Part shown: positions 63,101-64,000 of the stretch, piece after piece | Numbering within the stretch: the first letter of the stretch is position 1 | How the letters are laid out: the number at the start of each line of letters is the position of its first letter | NCBI RefSeq assembly: GCF_020991365.1 | Contig: NZ_JAJLRA010000005.1 | Coordinates: forward strand, 62,001 to 126,000 | Reading direction: 5' to 3' | Length of the DNA stretch: 64,000 bases | From: Streptacidiphilus sp. ASG 303 | GTDB taxonomy: Bacteria > Actinomycetota > Actinomycetes > Streptomycetales > Streptomycetaceae | Made by a program: the position numbers and the translations under genes | Notes under the pieces: generated by a model | What the model was told of the DNA's origin: nothing | Seen by the model: only the letters and a program-made list of their open reading frames with translations | Databases searched by the model: none

Positions 63101-63839
63101 GGAAGCGGCTGACGGAGCGGACCGCGGCCACCCGGTCGCGCAGGCACGGCAGCTCGTGGTGGCGCTGGGTGATGGACGGCGCGGAGCCGCCGTCGCGGCG
63201 GCGCCAGTAGTAGACGACGTCCTGGACGACGTCGACCTTGGCGGCGCGGTAGTGGGCGGTCATGTTGACCCAGGAGTCCTCGTAGAGGACGCCCTCGGGG
63301 AAGGCCAGGCCGTGGCCGTCCCAGAAGGAGCGGCGGAAGAGCTTGTTCCACACGGTGCGGTCGTAGATCAGCGCGTCGAAGCGCGTGATGTGGGTGCCGC
63401 GGCGGCTCTTCCCCAGGGGGGCCCTGTGCAGCGGGGACTGCCAGCGCCGGGTGGAGTCCATCATCTGGACGTTGCCGGAGACGAAGTCGGCGTCGGAGCC
63501 GTCCAGGGTGCGGACCAGCAGCTCGTAGGCGTACTCGGGCACGACGTCGTCGCCGTCCGCGAAGGCGAGGTACTCCGCGCGGGGGTGGGCCGCGCGGATG
63601 CCGGCGTTGCGGGCGGCGCCGGGGCCCTGCGCGGACTGCCGGAGCATCCGGAAGCGGGGGTCGCGGCGGCAGAAGTCCTCGGCGATGCGCGGGGAGGAGT
63701 CGGTGGAGCCGTCGTCCACCAGGAGCACCTCGAAGTCCTCGAAGGTCTGCCCCGCGAGGGACTCCAGGCACTCGGGGAGGTACTCCTCCACGTCCTGGAA
63801 GGGCACGACGATGCTCACACGGGGATGCACGGGCGCCAA
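60141..63839 (-). CDS. GT2 glycosyltransferase fused to a TagF-like CDP-glycerol glycerophosphotransferase
   Basis: A 1232-residue bifunctional wall-polymer enzyme. Residues about 7-240 form a GT-A family 2 transferase (SIVVPFQDVEEYLPECLESL, LLVDDGSTDSSPRI, ADGDDVVPEYAYEL). About 240-830 is helical and then beta-rich without a recognised family. About 845-1215 is a CDP-glycerol:poly(glycerophosphate) glycerophosphotransferase domain (LVVQTWHGTPLKRIGHDI, TYAPTWRDDQFHG, VTDYSSLMFDFANTGRPMLF). It should build or decorate a teichoic-acid-like polymer at the cytoplasmic face of the membrane. Start: TTG at 63839 with GGAGG at ideal spacing; a GTG at 63830 is less well placed. It is separate from the potassium locus in function. 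Confidence 0.92.
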   Translation of the reverse strand: MAPVHPRVSIVVPFQDVEEYLPECLESLAGQTFEDFEVLLVDDGSTDSSPRIAEDFCRRDPRFRMLRQSAQGPGAARNAGIRAAHPRAEYLAFADGDDVVPEYAYELLVRTLDGSDADFVSGNVQMMDSTRRWQSPLHRAPLGKSRRGTHITRFDALIYDRTVWNKLFRRSFWDGHGLAFPEGVLYEDSWVNMTAHYRAAKVDVVQDVVYYWRRRDGGSAPSITQRHHELPCLRDRVAAVRSVSRFLAEFGGGTHLEHKRRYDQACLRSDLMIHLNVLPDADEEFRRYFMEAANAFIDEAHPSVVDDLPAEMRVKWSLVRQGKLDELLAVVEFARKGGPPPIRRRLHRYLDYPFLGDREAGVDKSAYRVEKDLSLFSSLGGAHWEGDRLHLSGAAYIRFINVHKRRMSIKAVALRNRRQGRLVVVPARTVHRPQATESSGQNRYCYDWSGFETRIDVSRLKKRDEWVEGTWDVAAGVLSRGLFRYRGMVAGSAGSASHPPYRYVDRNVRAVPLFVQGRLKLRIEVVRCRITGHRADGDAVELRGVLLAPEVPERATLRVRSLAGAAQYDAPVRFAPGGEGWCTFTARVPMSWLVPRSRREARADTPRSWNMGSNGWKTSFHIAGRRAPLHPVVAEDVPDGCHRLPDALQNPEGDREVVVHRNGAGYLVLFERAALPVASAVSWHPDGSLELRCRYPAARLLTAAQYATAQLVVRSRAHGAERTVPLQWLGDEFRAVLTPARMRTLAGSIPLASGRWDFFLRRQDAALPQEAREDGPPADLMVKVDQRLIPGLPADLAVDGRRYELQSEAWDRLSLLVHSAMPEDARGPYRQKLLRTKAYPEARRRPVRPAVLFDSFKGSQFSDSPRALHEELLRRGTGLEHLWVVKDDQVELPPSVRPVRMWSPDWYEALATSRYVVANNHLPDWFRKREGQLVVQTWHGTPLKRIGHDIEAVHFADRRYLERLRSEVAQWDVLVSPNSFSTPILRRAFGFEGELAETGYPRNDVLVRADRGRRAAEVRARIGIPPGRRVVTYAPTWRDDQFHGAGRYRFDFRIDLEHARRVLGRDHVLLVRRHPNVVDPVPGAGNGFVWDVSAYPDMADLSLITDVMVTDYSSLMFDFANTGRPMLFFTYDLEHYRDTLRGFYFDFEQCAPGPLLSTSRELVEAIADVGEVEYAYADRYRWFREEFCDLDDGHAAHRLADRILEAGGDLPRPDPRLHVPEQRPRHTFMPTV

Positions 63840-64000
63840 CGGGTCCTCCGGGTCTCTCTCGTCGTGGCGCCCTGCACCGGCCGGCCCACAGCCCTCTCGC
63901 TCGGGGCCGGCGAGCGGCCCCTCCGGTCACGGATGTGTCCCCCGGCCAAAAGAAAGGCAAAGGATTTGTAACCAGTTCGTGAACCATACAACGTGTTTTC
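63840..64000 (-). promoter_or_regulatory. Upstream region of the glycosyltransferase gene
   Basis: No gene. The last about 55 bases (63946-64000) are clearly less G+C-rich than the rest of the window. On the minus strand they include TTGTAT and TTACAAA-like hexamers and a GTTCACGAAC element. The promoter is probably here, but no single -35/-10 pair is compelling. Confidence 0.35.

Noticed and set aside
63946..64000. PHO box upstream of the wall-polymer glycosyltransferase
   Set aside because: A GTTCACG unit is present on the minus strand, but the second unit is at 12-bp rather than 11-bp spacing and is poorly matched.

Overview
The window is high-GC (roughly 73-75% G+C) chromosomal DNA with strong third-position G/C bias. 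It uses many GTG starts and one TTG start, and long G+C-rich hairpins close most transcription units. Gene content (DUF574 methyltransferase, DUF3618/holin-like pair, PucR regulator, expansin with a CBM2, FdhA-FdhB-NrfD, kdpFABC) fits a Streptomyces-type actinomycete. I saw no rRNA, tRNA, insertion sequence, prophage or CRISPR array.

Layout. 1-16 kb: a truncated PAS-GGDEF-EAL c-di-GMP enzyme, a DUF574 methyltransferase, a secreted phosphoesterase, an efeO-efeB iron/heme pair, a decayed peroxiredoxin, a rhomboid protease, a VOC protein, thioredoxin, an MreB-like protein, a DUF1469/DUF3618 pair and a PucR regulator. 16-21 kb: a secreted expansin-CBM2 protein, then an FAD monooxygenase divergent from a GntR-TetR hybrid regulator with clear operators. 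21.2-22.9 kb: an atropopeptide (tryptorubin-type) RiPP cluster, made of a 26-codon precursor ending in AWYIWY and one cytochrome P450, closed by a strong terminator. 23-29.4 kb: a trypsin-like protease and a Cys-type formate dehydrogenase operon (alpha, beta, NrfD). 29.5-36.4 kb: membrane proteins, a MaoC plus three acyl-CoA dehydrogenases under a palindromic operator, and a DedA protein. 36.4-45 kb: a flavoprotein disulfide reductase, a sialidase, a three-gene signalling operon (response regulator-phosphatase, CHASE3 kinase, response regulator) and a DNA photolyase.

45-60 kb is a potassium locus. It holds an APC-superfamily permease, an orphan KdpD-like membrane domain, a universal stress protein, a 27-codon membrane peptide, kdpF-A-B-C, a first kdpD, and convergently kdpE preceded by a second kdpD. 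Five promoter regions here carry tandem 11-bp direct repeats of the type GCGTCAAGG/GCGTCAGGA. In every case they point in the same direction as the downstream gene. I infer that this is the KdpE operator and that it unites the locus into one regulon. The window ends with a GT2-TagF-like wall-polymer glycosyltransferase.

The two most notable systems are the tryptorubin-type RiPP, whose precursor is too short for ordinary gene calling, and the potassium regulon with two KdpD kinases, one KdpE and extra uncharacterised members.
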